From Ralstonia sp. UBA689 (lineage in GTDB: Bacteria; Pseudomonadota; Gammaproteobacteria; Burkholderiales; Burkholderiaceae), in assembly GCF_002298975.1 (NCBI RefSeq), contig NZ_DBMV01000028.1, positions 1 to 64,000 of the forward strand: a stretch of 64,000 nucleotides of DNA. The letters are read 5' to 3'. The position numbers and the translations under genes are program-made. Numbering within the stretch: the stretch's first letter is position 1; the number at the start of each line of letters is the position of its first letter. Positions 16,401 through 25,228 of the stretch are shown piece after piece. A model generated the notes under the pieces. It saw only the letters and a list, made by a program, of their open reading frames with translations. It did not search any database and was not told where the DNA came from.

Positions 16401-16931
16401 TCAGGCGGTGATCAGGCTTTGTGGCACGGGCGACGCGGTGGTTTCGGGCGGGGCGGCGTGAATCTGCGCGAGGTCCGCGCCGGTCAACTTCAAGTCGGCC
16501 GCGCCGAGCAGCCCGTCGAGCTGATCCGCCCGACGCACGCCGACGATGGCGCCCGTGACCACCGGATTGCGCAGCGTCCAGGCGATGGCGACTTCCGCCG
16601 GGGTCTTGCCGTGCCGTGCGCCCACGTCGCGCAGCACCTCTACCAGCGCCAGGTTGCGCGTCAGGTTCGGCTCCTGGAATTCCGGGCTGCGTTGGGCACG
16701 CCAATCGTCAGCCGGCAGCGCGGCGATGCGCTCGCGTGTCATGCGTCCCGATTGCAGCGGCGAGTACACGATGTTGCCGATCTCATGCGCCGCCGTGTAC
16801 GGCAGGATCGATTCCTCGATGCCACACATCAGCATTGAGTAGGGCGGTTGCAACGCGGCTATCGGTGCCACGGATTGCGCGCGCGCCATCTGCGCCGCAT
16901 CGAAGTTCGACACGCCGATGTGGCGAATCTT
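16401..16931 (-). pseudogene. Aldo/keto reductase, N-terminal part deleted
   Basis: The minus strand encodes the C-terminal half of an aldo/keto reductase, starting GKIRHIGVSNFDAAQMARA (strand and helix preceding the cofactor site) and ending TASPVPQSLITA. It includes TPAEVAIAWTLRNPVVTGAI and GVRRADQLDGLLGAADLKLT, typical of the NADPH-binding end. The first ~145 residues with the catalytic Asp-Tyr-Lys are missing. At 16931-16937 the sequence changes abruptly into a LysR gene on the other strand, so one deletion removed both 5' ends. Confidence 0.85.
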
Positions 16932-16936
16932 GCCCG

Positions 16937-17759
16937 CGCTCGATGCGCTGCGGCACGTGGTCGAGGCGGGGAGTTTTACCCACGCGGCGGCGGCGCTGGA
17001 TGTGTCGACGTCCGCGCTGTCGCAGACGATCCGGCGGCTGGAGTCGGCGCTTGGCGCGCACAACGCGGCAGGTCAGCGCCACGGAGGCGGGTGAGGCGCT
17101 GCTCGCCGTGGTGTGGCCGAGCCTCGATGCGTTGTGCGGTGCGATGGCCAAGGTTGGTGAGCGCGCCACCGCGCCGCGCGGCACGTTGCGCGTGACGGCT
17201 TCGCGCGTGGCATATCAGGCGGTGCTGCAACCGGTGCTCGGGGATTTTCTGGCGCGTCATCCGCGCATCGAACTGGAGGTGTCGGTGGAGGACGGCCTAT
17301 CCGCCATCGTCGCAGATCGCTTCGATGTCGGCGTCCGCTTTGGCGAGCGCGTGGAGCGCGCGATATATGGTCAGCGTGCCCATCGGGCCCGCGCGTCGGG
17401 TAACGGTGGTGGGCAGTCCGGCGTATCTGCGGGCGCACGGCGTGCCCGAGTCGCCTGACGCACTGCGCGAGCATCGCTGCATCCGCTACCGTTTTCCGAG
17501 CAGCGGTGCACTGCACGCGTGGGAATTCGCCGAGCCTGGGCAGGGCGGCGTCATGCAGGCCGTGGGTCTGGCACGCGTGCTCGAAGACCTCGTGGCCGAG
17601 GATTTGGCAGCGGGGCGGCTGGTGCGGGTGCTGGATGTGTGGTGCCCGCCGATGTATCGCTTTCATCTCTATTTCCCGCGCACGCCGCAGATGCCGGGCA
17701 AGCTGCGCACCTTCATCGACTTCCTTCGCGCCCGCTTGGGCGGTTCGGCTTCCGCTTGA
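16937..17759 (+). pseudogene. LysR-family regulator, multiply disrupted
   Basis: The HTH segment LDALRHVVEAGSFTHAAAAL is readable from 16937 but lacks a start codon. Near 17055 about five residues are missing and the frame changes (to TTRQVSATEAGEALL). Near 17365, in GCGCGATATATGG, a second frameshift moves the reading frame from DVGVRFGERVERA to MVSVPIGPARRVTVV. Around 17530 about 30 residues of the binding domain are absent before VLEDLVAEDLAAGRLVRVLD. It is therefore a pseudogene, formerly divergent from the adjacent aldo/keto reductase. Confidence 0.87.
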
Positions 17760-17761
17760 TG

Positions 17762-17777
17762 TGTTTCACGTGAAACA
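17762..17777. other. parS site 1
   Basis: TGTTTCACGTGAAACA, a perfect 16-bp match to the bacterial parS consensus bound by ParB. It lies in the short gap before mnmG, with parAB 2.8 kb downstream. Confidence 0.95.
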
Positions 17778-17802
17778 CAATCGCAGCGAAACAAGCGGCG
17801 GT

Positions 17803-17818
17803 TGTTTCACGTGAAACA
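17803..17818. other. parS site 2
   Basis: Second perfect TGTTTCACGTGAAACA, 41 bp (centre to centre) from the first, about four helical turns, so both sites face the same side of the DNA. Confidence 0.95.
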
Positions 17819-17881
17819 CGAAATGCGCACGAAATTCGTCCTGATGGTCGCTTCGTCGAACAGAGGGGGTAGTGGACGACT

Positions 17882-17887
17882 TATAAT
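17882..17887 (+). promoter_or_regulatory. Possible -10 element for mnmG
   Basis: TATAAT lies 46 bp before the mnmG start codon. No good -35 hexamer is seen at 16-18 bp upstream, so the call rests on the perfect -10 alone. The parS pair is upstream, where ParB spreading could influence this promoter. Confidence 0.45.
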
Positions 17888-17932
17888 TCCGCTTCTCCAA
17901 ATTTCTCGATGCCTCCAAGCGAGGAGGAAACC

Positions 17933-19876
17933 ATGCTGTATCCAATTGAATTCGATGTGATCGTGGTGGGCGGCGGACATGCCGGCACCGAGGCCGCCCT
18001 GGCGGCGGCGCGCATGGGCTGTCAGACCCTGCTGCTGACGCACAACATCGAAACCTTGGGGCAGATGAGCTGCAACCCGTCCATTGGGGGCATCGGCAAA
18101 GGCCATCTGGTTAAGGAGGTCGACGCGCTGGGCGGCGCCATGGCCATTGCCACGGATGAGGGCGGCATCCAGTTCCGCATCCTCAATTCCAGCAAGGGAC
18201 CGGCCGTGCGGGCCACCCGCGCCCAGGCGGACCGTGTGCTGTACAAGGCCGCCATCCGTCATCGCCTGGAAAACCAGTCGAACTTGATGCTGTTCCAGCA
18301 GGCGGTGGAAGACCTGCTGGTGGAAGGCGATCGCGTGGTTGGCGCCGTGACGCAGGTGGGTGTGCAGTTCCGTGCACGAGCCGTGGTGCTGACAGCCGGC
18401 ACGTTCCTCGATGGCAAGATCCACGTTGGCCTGAACAACTACACCGGCGGCCGCGCGGGCGATCCGGCGGCGGTGTCTTTGTCGGCGCGTCTGAAGGAAC
18501 TGAAGCTGCCGCAGGGGCGCCTGAAGACCGGCACGCCGCCGCGTATCGACGGCCGGACCATCGATTTTTCAGTCCTGGAAGAACAGCCCGGTGATCTCGA
18601 TCCGGTGCCGGTGTTCTCGTTCCTCGGTCGCGCGGATATGCATCCACGCCAAATGCCGTGCTGGGTCACGCACACCAACGAGCGCACGCACGACATCATC
18701 CGCGCCGGGCTGGATCGCTCCCCGATGTATACAGGCGTGATCGAAGGGGTGGGGCCGCGCTACTGCCCGAGCATCGAAGACAAGATCCACCGCTTTGCCA
18801 GCAAGGACAGTCACCAGATCTTCCTGGAGCCGGAAGGCCTGGCGACGAACGAGTTCTACCCGAATGGCGTGTCGACCAGCCTGCCGTTTGACGTGCAGCT
18901 GGACCTGATCCACTCGATGCGCGGGCTGGAAAGTGCTCACATCCTGCGCCCCGGCTACGCCATCGAGTACGACTACTTCGACCCGCGTGCGCTGAAGGCA
19001 TCGTTGGAGTCCAAGGCGATTTCCGGCCTGTTTTTCGCCGGTCAGATCAACGGCACGACCGGCTACGAAGAGGCCGCCGCCCAAGGTTTGCTCGCCGGCA
19101 TCAACGCCGGCCTGCAGGTGCAGGGCAAGGACGCTTGGACACCGCGCCGTGACCAAGCCTACCTGGGCGTGTTGGTCGATGATCTCATCACTCGCGGCGT
19201 GACCGAGCCGTATCGCATGTTCACCAGCCGTGCTGAATTCCGCCTGAGCCTGCGCGAAGACAATGCCGACATGCGCCTGACCGAGGCCGGCCGAGCGCTC
19301 GGCGTGGTCGATGATGCCCGCTGGGACGCATTCAACCGCAAGCGCGATGCTGTTTCACGTGAAACAGAGCGCCTGAAGTCGACCTGGGTGAACCCGGCCA
19401 CGCTGCCGCTGGCCGATGCCGAGCCGGTGCTGGGGAAGGGCATCGAGCGCGAATACGCGCTGGCCGATCTGCTGCGCCGCCCGAACGTGACCTACGAATC
19501 GCTGATGGGCATGCAGGACGGCAAGTACGCGCCCGAAGGCCCGTTGGCCGAAGACCCGCTGCTGGCTGAGCAGATCCGCGAGCAGATCGAGATTGGCATC
19601 AAGTACCACGGCTACATTGCCCGCCAGGCCGACGAGGTAGAGCGCCTGGGCGCCAATGAGAGCACGCGGCTGCCTGCCGATTTCGACTATTCGCAGGTGC
19701 GCGGCTTGTCGATCGAGGTGCAGCAGAAGCTGGCTAAGCACAAGCCGGAAACCATCGGCCAGGCGTCGCGTATCTCCGGCATCACGCCGGCGGCGGTGTC
19801 GCTGCTGCTGGTGCATTTGAAGAAGGGCGTGCTGCGTGGGCAAGTTGGTCCGCGCGCGGAAGGCGAGGCTGCTTGA
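17933..19876 (+). CDS. mnmG: tRNA uridine 5-carboxymethylaminomethyl modification enzyme MnmG (GidA)
   Basis: A 647-residue FAD enzyme that, with MnmE, installs cmnm5 at wobble U34 of tRNAs. The FAD motif is VVGGGHAGTEAALAAARMG near the N-terminus; the family signature GQINGTTGYEEAAAQGL lies near residue 370. Full family length. Start ATG at 17933 follows AGGAGG. mnmE is not in the window. A third perfect parS site is embedded in frame at 19351-19366, encoding the residues VSRETE. The stop overlaps the rsmG start. Confidence 0.97.
   Translation: MLYPIEFDVIVVGGGHAGTEAALAAARMGCQTLLLTHNIETLGQMSCNPSIGGIGKGHLVKEVDALGGAMAIATDEGGIQFRILNSSKGPAVRATRAQADRVLYKAAIRHRLENQSNLMLFQQAVEDLLVEGDRVVGAVTQVGVQFRARAVVLTAGTFLDGKIHVGLNNYTGGRAGDPAAVSLSARLKELKLPQGRLKTGTPPRIDGRTIDFSVLEEQPGDLDPVPVFSFLGRADMHPRQMPCWVTHTNERTHDIIRAGLDRSPMYTGVIEGVGPRYCPSIEDKIHRFASKDSHQIFLEPEGLATNEFYPNGVSTSLPFDVQLDLIHSMRGLESAHILRPGYAIEYDYFDPRALKASLESKAISGLFFAGQINGTTGYEEAAAQGLLAGINAGLQVQGKDAWTPRRDQAYLGVLVDDLITRGVTEPYRMFTSRAEFRLSLREDNADMRLTEAGRALGVVDDARWDAFNRKRDAVSRETERLKSTWVNPATLPLADAEPVLGKGIEREYALADLLRRPNVTYESLMGMQDGKYAPEGPLAEDPLLAEQIREQIEIGIKYHGYIARQADEVERLGANESTRLPADFDYSQVRGLSIEVQQKLAKHKPETIGQASRISGITPAAVSLLLVHLKKGVLRGQVGPRAEGEAA
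19351..19366. other. parS site 3, inside mnmG
   Basis: TGTTTCACGTGAAACA lies wholly inside the mnmG coding sequence, about 1.55 kb from the upstream pair. In the mnmG frame it reads as part of DAVSRETER, so both functions constrain these bases. Confidence 0.95.
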
Positions 19877-20544
19877 TGGCGAATGCACTGCCCGACGCCC
19901 GAACAGAACTGGATGCCGGCGCGCGTGCGCTTGGCCTTTCGCTCGACGCCGCGCAACTGGATCGCCTGCTGGCATACCAGGGGCTGCTGGCCAAGTGGAA
20001 CCGCGTCTACAACCTGACCGCCATCCGCGACACGGGTGAGATGCTCACACACCATCTGCTGGATTCGCTCTCGGCCGTGCCACGCATCGCCGAGTTGGCG
20101 CGCCGCGCGCAGCCGCAGGCGCCGCGCGTGCTGGACGTTGGCTCCGGCGGCGGCCTGCCGGGCATTCCGCTGGCCATCAGTTGTCCGGACGTGAACGTCA
20201 CGATGGTCGACATCGTGCAGAAGAAGACCGCTTTCCTGACGCAATGCCGTGCCGAGCTGGGCCTGACCAACGCTCAGGCGCACTGGGGTCACGTCGAAAA
20301 GCTGGCCGACGCTGCGGGCTACGGCGTCATCACTTCGCGTGCGTTTGCCGAACTGGTCGATTTCGTGAACCTGGCCGGCCACCTGCTGGCGCCGGGCGGT
20401 CGCATGGTCGCTATGAAGGGCGTGCGTCCGGATGCCGAAATCGAGCGGCTGCCCGCAGGCTGGACAGTCGAAGCTATCGAGCGCCTGACCGTGCCGGGGC
20501 TGCCGGCCGAACGCCACTTGGTCATTCTTGCGCCGTCGGCGTAA
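19876..20544 (+). CDS. rsmG: 16S rRNA (guanine-N7)-methyltransferase RsmG (GidB)
   Basis: A 222-residue SAM-dependent methyltransferase that methylates 16S rRNA at G527. The SAM site is VLDVGSGGGLPGIPLAI, and KWNRVYNLTAIRD earlier is typical. The start ATG (MANALPDAR) overlaps the mnmG stop by one base (TGATG), so translation is coupled. Loss of this enzyme is a known route to low-level streptomycin resistance in other bacteria. It precedes parA by 21 bp in an apparent mnmG-rsmG-parA-parB operon. Confidence 0.97.
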   Translation: MANALPDARTELDAGARALGLSLDAAQLDRLLAYQGLLAKWNRVYNLTAIRDTGEMLTHHLLDSLSAVPRIAELARRAQPQAPRVLDVGSGGGLPGIPLAISCPDVNVTMVDIVQKKTAFLTQCRAELGLTNAQAHWGHVEKLADAAGYGVITSRAFAELVDFVNLAGHLLAPGGRMVAMKGVRPDAEIERLPAGWTVEAIERLTVPGLPAERHLVILAPSA

Positions 20545-20565
20545 GTCATTCACCGCAGAGGAGTC

Positions 20566-21351
20566 ATGTCGAATATTTTCGTGATCGCCAACCAGAAGGG
20601 CGGGGTCGGCAAGACCACCACCACGGTGAATCTCGCCGCCGGGCTGGCCGCACAAGGACAGCGCGTGCTGCTGGTCGACCTGGACCCACAGGGCAATGCG
20701 TCGATGGGCTCGGGTATCGACAAGCACACGCTGCAATCCAGCGTGTACCAGGTGCTGGTCGGGCTGGCGACGATCCCGGAGGCGCGCCAGCGTTCGGAGG
20801 CCGGCCGCTACGACGTCCTGCCGGCCAACCGCGACTTGGCCGGCGCCGAAGTCGAGCTGGTTGACCTGGAGCATCGCGAAAACCGCCTCAAGCGCGCGCT
20901 GGCCGAAGTGGATGCCGACTATGACTTCGTCCTGATCGATTGCCCGCCGTCGCTGTCGTTGCTCACGCTCAACGGTCTGTGCGCAGCGCACGGCGTGGTC
21001 GTGCCGATGCAGTGCGAGTATTTCGCGCTCGAAGGGCTGTCCGATCTGGTCAACACCATCAAGCAGGTGCACGCCAACCTGAACCGCGACCTGAAGGTGA
21101 TCGGCCTGCTGCGCGTGATGTTCGATCCGCGCGTGACGCTGCAGCAGCAGGTGTCGGCGCAGTTGGAATCGCACTTTGGCGACAAGGTTTTCAAGACGGT
21201 GATCCCGCGCAACGTGCGACTGGCCGAGGCGCCGTCATACGGCATGCCGGGCGTGGCGTTCGATCCGGCATCGAAGGGCGCCAAGGCCTACCTGGATTTC
21301 GGCGCGGAGATGATCGCGCGCGTGCGGCAGATGGCCGACATGCCGGCCTGA
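20566..21351 (+). CDS. parA: Chromosome partitioning ATPase ParA (Soj)
   Basis: A 261-residue cytoplasmic, DNA-associated ATPase. The deviant Walker A motif KGGVGKTTTT is at 11-20, with signature Lys11 and Lys16. The Walker A' and B elements are LLVDLDPQGNAS and FVLIDCPPSLSLLTL. It lacks the N-terminal HTH of plasmid type Ia proteins and so is the chromosomal type. It acts with ParB and the parS sites to segregate the origin region. Start follows GAGGAGTC. Confidence 0.97.
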   Translation: MSNIFVIANQKGGVGKTTTTVNLAAGLAAQGQRVLLVDLDPQGNASMGSGIDKHTLQSSVYQVLVGLATIPEARQRSEAGRYDVLPANRDLAGAEVELVDLEHRENRLKRALAEVDADYDFVLIDCPPSLSLLTLNGLCAAHGVVVPMQCEYFALEGLSDLVNTIKQVHANLNRDLKVIGLLRVMFDPRVTLQQQVSAQLESHFGDKVFKTVIPRNVRLAEAPSYGMPGVAFDPASKGAKAYLDFGAEMIARVRQMADMPA

Positions 21352-21369
21352 TGCCGTAAGAGGAACAAC

Positions 21370-22281
21370 ATGAGCACGATGAAGAAGAAGGGACTGGGCC
21401 GCGGCCTCGAAGCGCTGCTGGGCAGTCCCGCCGAGATTGTCGAAACCGCTAAGCAAGAGGGCGCCCCGACGGTGCTGAAGCTCGAGCAGATGCAGCCTGG
21501 CAAGTACCAGCCGCGCACGCGCATGGACGAGGGCGCGCTGCAGGAGCTGGCCGCCAGCATTCGCGCGCAGGGCTTGATGCAGCCGATCCTGGTGCGCAAG
21601 GTCGAGTCCGACGGCCCCAGGCAAAAGTACGAGATCATCGCCGGCGAACGCCGCTTCCGTGCTTCGCGCATCGCCGGCCTGACCGAAGTGCCGGTTCTGG
21701 TGAAGGAGGTGCCGGACGAATCCGCCGCCGCCATGGCGTTGATCGAAAACATCCAGCGCGAAGACCTCAATCCGTTGGAAGAAGCGCAGGGCATTGCGCG
21801 CTTGGTGCGTGAATTCCAGTTCACGCATGAGCAGGCTGCCGAGTCGGTGGGCCGTTCGCGCAGCGCTGTGTCGAACCTGCTGCGCCTGCTGAATCTCGCT
21901 CAGCCCGTGCAGACCATGCTGATGGCCGGCGACCTCGACATGGGCCACGCCCGCGCGCTGCTGGCGGTCGATGGTGCCACGCAGATCACATTGGCAAACC
22001 AGATCGTCAACAAGCGCCTGTCGGTGCGCGAGACGGAAAAGCTGGTGGCCTTGACGCTCAAGCCATTCGAACTGAAGTCGCTCAAGCAGAAGGGCGGTCA
22101 TCAGAATGGCCGTGATGTCGCGCGTCTGGAAGAAGAATTGGCCGACACGCTGGGTCTGGGCGTGCAGATCAAGCTGGCAGCCAAGGGCCGTGGTCAGTTG
22201 ACCGTGCAATTCGGCAGCCTTGATGAGTTCGATGGCTTGCTCGCGCGCCTGCGCCCGGATGGCGACGAGTCGGTCGCCTGA
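21370..22281 (+). CDS. parB: Chromosome partitioning protein ParB (Spo0J)
   Basis: A 303-residue CTP-dependent DNA clamp. The N-terminal CTPase domain has PGKYQPRTRMDEGALQELA and the GERRFRAS box (box II); the HTH that reads parS is at FTHEQAAESVGRSRSAVSNL; a C-terminal dimer domain follows. It will load at the three parS sites in this window. ParA is 18 bp upstream. Normal length and full conservation of the motifs give high confidence. Confidence 0.97.
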   Translation: MSTMKKKGLGRGLEALLGSPAEIVETAKQEGAPTVLKLEQMQPGKYQPRTRMDEGALQELAASIRAQGLMQPILVRKVESDGPRQKYEIIAGERRFRASRIAGLTEVPVLVKEVPDESAAAMALIENIQREDLNPLEEAQGIARLVREFQFTHEQAAESVGRSRSAVSNLLRLLNLAQPVQTMLMAGDLDMGHARALLAVDGATQITLANQIVNKRLSVRETEKLVALTLKPFELKSLKQKGGHQNGRDVARLEEELADTLGLGVQIKLAAKGRGQLTVQFGSLDEFDGLLARLRPDGDESVA

Positions 22282-22544
22282 GCCGCGCAGCCGCGACAGT
22301 TTGACGCAGGCGGCATAATCCGCGTGGTTGCGCCAATTGCGAGCAACCATGCCGCACCGAATCAGTGCCATTACCTCCCACGTCATCGACGCCGCGATCG
22401 CACAACATCATCATGGAATCAACAGGGCGCCGCTCCGTCAGGCGGATTCGGCGCTCTGGCAGTAGCGCGCCACTGCGCGCGGAGCGGGGAACGCAGCCGC
22501 TCTGGGTGCTGTCGAAGGCGCCCGCACGACCGTTCGTTTGCGCG

Positions 22545-22574
22545 TTGACTGGCCTACGCCATGTCCCGTAAAAT
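22545..22574 (+). promoter_or_regulatory. Likely sigma70 promoter of the atp operon
   Basis: TTGACT (22545-22550), an 18-bp spacer, and TAAAAT (22569-22574) lie 40-70 bp before the atpI start. This is the best -35/-10 pair in the 332-bp gap after parB, which otherwise holds no gene that I can see. Confidence 0.65.
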
Positions 22575-22613
22575 CGTGCGGTTTTAAATCCGCCTGACCC
22601 AAAGCGGTGCGGC

Positions 22614-23198
22614 ATGATGAAAGACCATTCTTCCATGCAGCCAGCCAAGCAGTCAGCTAAACGTCGGCGGCCCGATTCTTACGCTTCGTTGGAAGCCGCC
22701 CGACCCGAGTCGGCGCAGGCTCCGAAGCATGACCATTGGGACGACGACGCGGGGAAGACGGAGCCGCCGGTGCATGTGCTCTCGCATGACGAAGCGGTCG
22801 CTCTGTTCGGAGAGCAGGCCCTCCGGGCTTCGCGTATCACGCCCTTCTCCATCGTGCTCGGCCAAGTGGCCATCACACTGTTGTGTGCGCTCGGGTGGTA
22901 TGTCGGTAGCTGGTTCGCGGGCACGGGTGCTGCGTCAGCGGGGCAAGCCGCGCTGTCGGCCCTGTTGGGCGGCGGCGTGTGCGTGGTGCCTTCGGCATGG
23001 TTCGCGATGCGACTGTCGACGGCCAAGGGATTCGAATCCATCGCCCGCCTGGTGGTGGGTGAAGCGATCAAAGTGCTCGGCACCGTCGCGCTGCTGGTGG
23101 TCGTGGTGGTGATGTTCAAGGGGCTGCATTGGCCGCCCTTGCTGATCACCCTGATCCTGGCGCTCAAGATGTACTGGGTCGGTCTCGCATTGCGATGA
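22614..23198 (+). CDS. atpI: ATP synthase accessory protein I (AtpI)
   Basis: A 194-residue protein encoded first in the operon. About 80 hydrophilic N-terminal residues are followed by four hydrophobic segments (e.g. FSIVLGQVAITLLCALGWYV and LGTVALLVVVVVMFKGLHWP). This is the beta-proteobacterial AtpI form, proposed to help assemble the c-ring or handle magnesium. The position directly before atpB supports the name. In-frame ATGs at 22614 and 22617 are both possible starts; the spacing to atpB is unusually long (222 bp). Confidence 0.85.
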   Translation: MMKDHSSMQPAKQSAKRRRPDSYASLEAARPESAQAPKHDHWDDDAGKTEPPVHVLSHDEAVALFGEQALRASRITPFSIVLGQVAITLLCALGWYVGSWFAGTGAASAGQAALSALLGGGVCVVPSAWFAMRLSTAKGFESIARLVVGEAIKVLGTVALLVVVVVMFKGLHWPPLLITLILALKMYWVGLALR

Positions 23199-23420
23199 CG
23201 GGCCCGAGCCTGCGGCCATGCGGCAGGCGAATGGGAAGTGTCGGAACACGGCAGGAACACGCGGCAGGAGAGGCCCCGGTTCATTGCACTGACACTCCGC
23301 AAGGATAAGGTGGCGCGTTCAAGCCGCGTGCAGTCCGCGATCGCCAGGGAAACTTGGCTGAATCGGGCGCGAGCAGGAACGGGTCACGAAGAATGTTTCG
23401 CAATATTGGACTGAATCATC

Positions 23421-24302
23421 ATGGCAACTGAAGTCGCAGAAGCCGCCGGCCACGCCGCCGAGCACGCTCTCACGCCTTCCGCGTATATCGCGGAGCATTT
23501 GCAGAATTTCAATAGCCTCGGCGCCAAGCAGACGTCGATCGTCGATTTCTCTGTCATCAACTGGGACACGATGTTCTGGTCCGTGTTGATGGGCGTGATC
23601 GGCCTGATCTTCCTGGGCATGGCTGCGCGCCGTGTCACCTCCGGCGTGCCGGGTCGCTTCCAAGCTTTTGTTGAGCTCGTTGTCGAGATGGTCGATGACC
23701 AGGCGAAGGGCATCATCCACGGCGATCGCTCCTGGATCGCCCCGCTGGCCCTGATGGTCTTCGTGTGGGTCACGCTGATGAACGCGGTCGACCTGATCCC
23801 GGTGGACTGGGTCTTCGGCGTCAACCACCTGCTCGAAACTTTTGGCCTGCACGTGCCACACCATCGCGCGGTAGCCACGGCCGACCTGAACGGCACCTTC
23901 GGCATGTCGTTCGCCGTGCTGGTCCTGATGATCTACTACAGCTTCAAGATCAAGGGCGCGGGCGGCTTCGCGCACGAGCTGCTGTCGGCTCCGTTCGGCG
24001 CCAAGTGGTATCTCGCGCCGTTCAACCTGATCCTCAACATCATTGAATTCCTCGCCAAGGCTGTGTCGCTGGGCATGCGGTTGTTCGGCAACATGTACGC
24101 GGGCGAACTGGTGTTCCTGCTGATCGCGCTGCTTGGCTCGATCTGGACGTTCGGTGCCGATTTCTCGGCGCTGGGTTTCGTGGGTCACGTGGTGGCCGGT
24201 GCGGCGTGGGCGATCTTCCACATCCTGATCGTTCTGCTGCAAGCGTTCATTTTCATGATGCTGACGCTGGTGTACATCGGCCAGGCACATGATCACCACT
24301 AA
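23421..24302 (+). CDS. atpB: F1Fo ATP synthase subunit a
   Basis: A 293-residue membrane subunit forming the proton half-channels. The essential Arg lies in LGMRLFGNMYAGELVFLL, the most conserved segment of the family. About six membrane segments follow an acidic N-terminal region. Start ATG is at 23421 (MATEVAEAAGHAAEH); Shine-Dalgarno is weak. Followed by atpE after 80 bp. Confidence 0.96.
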   Translation: MATEVAEAAGHAAEHALTPSAYIAEHLQNFNSLGAKQTSIVDFSVINWDTMFWSVLMGVIGLIFLGMAARRVTSGVPGRFQAFVELVVEMVDDQAKGIIHGDRSWIAPLALMVFVWVTLMNAVDLIPVDWVFGVNHLLETFGLHVPHHRAVATADLNGTFGMSFAVLVLMIYYSFKIKGAGGFAHELLSAPFGAKWYLAPFNLILNIIEFLAKAVSLGMRLFGNMYAGELVFLLIALLGSIWTFGADFSALGFVGHVVAGAAWAIFHILIVLLQAFIFMMLTLVYIGQAHDHH

Positions 24303-24382
24303 GTAGCGGTTCAGGTTCTCCGGTTCCGTTTGGTTTTTTCAAGTTCCTAAGTTCTTAGTCTTTCACGTAAAAGGGAGTCATC

Positions 24383-24649
24383 ATGCAAGCATTTCTCGCC
24401 AACATCCAAGGTCTGACCGCCATCGGTATCGGCATCATCATCGGCCTGGGTGCCATCGGCGCCTGCCTCGGCATCGCACTGATGGGTGGCAAGTACATCG
24501 AAGCCTGCGCACGTCAGCCTGAACTGATGAACCCGCTGCAAACCAAGATGTTCCTGCTGGCTGGCCTGATCGACGCGGCATTCCTGATCGGCGTTGGTGT
24601 GGCCATGCTGTTCGCGTTCGCCAACCCGCTGCTGTCGGTCATCAAGTAA
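24383..24649 (+). CDS. atpE: F1Fo ATP synthase subunit c
   Basis: An 88-residue proteolipid with two membrane helices linked by the polar loop ARQP (43-46). The proton-carrying carboxylate is Asp64 in LAGLIDAAFLIG. Glycine-rich helix 1 (GIGIIIGLGAIGACLGIALM) is typical. Sodium-binding residues are not apparent, so the ring is probably proton-driven. The start follows AAGGGAGTC, the strongest ribosome-binding site of the operon, in line with its high stoichiometry. Confidence 0.97.
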   Translation: MQAFLANIQGLTAIGIGIIIGLGAIGACLGIALMGGKYIEACARQPELMNPLQTKMFLLAGLIDAAFLIGVGVAMLFAFANPLLSVIK

Positions 24650-24755
24650 TTCTTTTCGGTCTGCATGATGCCGGAGGCGGCTTGGGATGGCGCAACGCGC
24701 AGCCCTCGCCGCTTCGTGCATTGATCCGTAGTCTCAATACCGAAAGGAACACACC

Positions 24756-25226
24756 ATGAACCTGAACGCCACACTCGTCGCGCAGATGGTCGTGTTCTTC
24801 ATCCTGTGGTGGGTTGTTGCCAAATTCATTTGGCCGCCCCTGGTGAAGGCGCTCGACGAACGCGCGAAGAAAATCGCCGATGGCTTGGCTGCTGCCGATA
24901 AGGGCAAGGCCGAGCTGGAGCTGGCCAACAAGCGGGTCGAGCAGGCACTGACCGAAGCGCGCAATGAAGGCGCGCAACGCATCCAGGACGCTGAAAAGCG
25001 TGCCCAGATGAGCGCCGACGAGATCAAGCAAAACGCCCAAGCCGAAGCCGCGCGCATCATCGCGCAAGCCAAGGCCGAAGCCGAGCAGCAAACCGTGCGC
25101 GCGCGTGAATCGCTGCGTGATCAGGTTGCCACGCTGGCCGTCAAGGGTGCCGAGCAGATCCTCAAACGCGAAGTCAATGCGCAGGTCCACGCCGATCTGC
25201 TCAATCAACTCAAGGCTGAGCTGTAA
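24756..25226 (+). CDS. atpF: F1Fo ATP synthase subunit b
   Basis: A 156-residue subunit with one N-terminal membrane helix (VAQMVVFFILWWVVAKFIWP) and a long charged coiled coil, rich in Ala, Glu, Lys and Arg, forming the peripheral stalk. Normal length. Two bases separate it from atpH. Confidence 0.96.
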   Translation: MNLNATLVAQMVVFFILWWVVAKFIWPPLVKALDERAKKIADGLAAADKGKAELELANKRVEQALTEARNEGAQRIQDAEKRAQMSADEIKQNAQAEAARIIAQAKAEAEQQTVRARESLRDQVATLAVKGAEQILKREVNAQVHADLLNQLKAEL

Positions 25227-25228
25227 TC

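Noticed and set aside
24363..24374. TTTCACGTAAAA before atpE as a further parS site
   Set aside because: It matches only half of the parS consensus; the right arm is changed.
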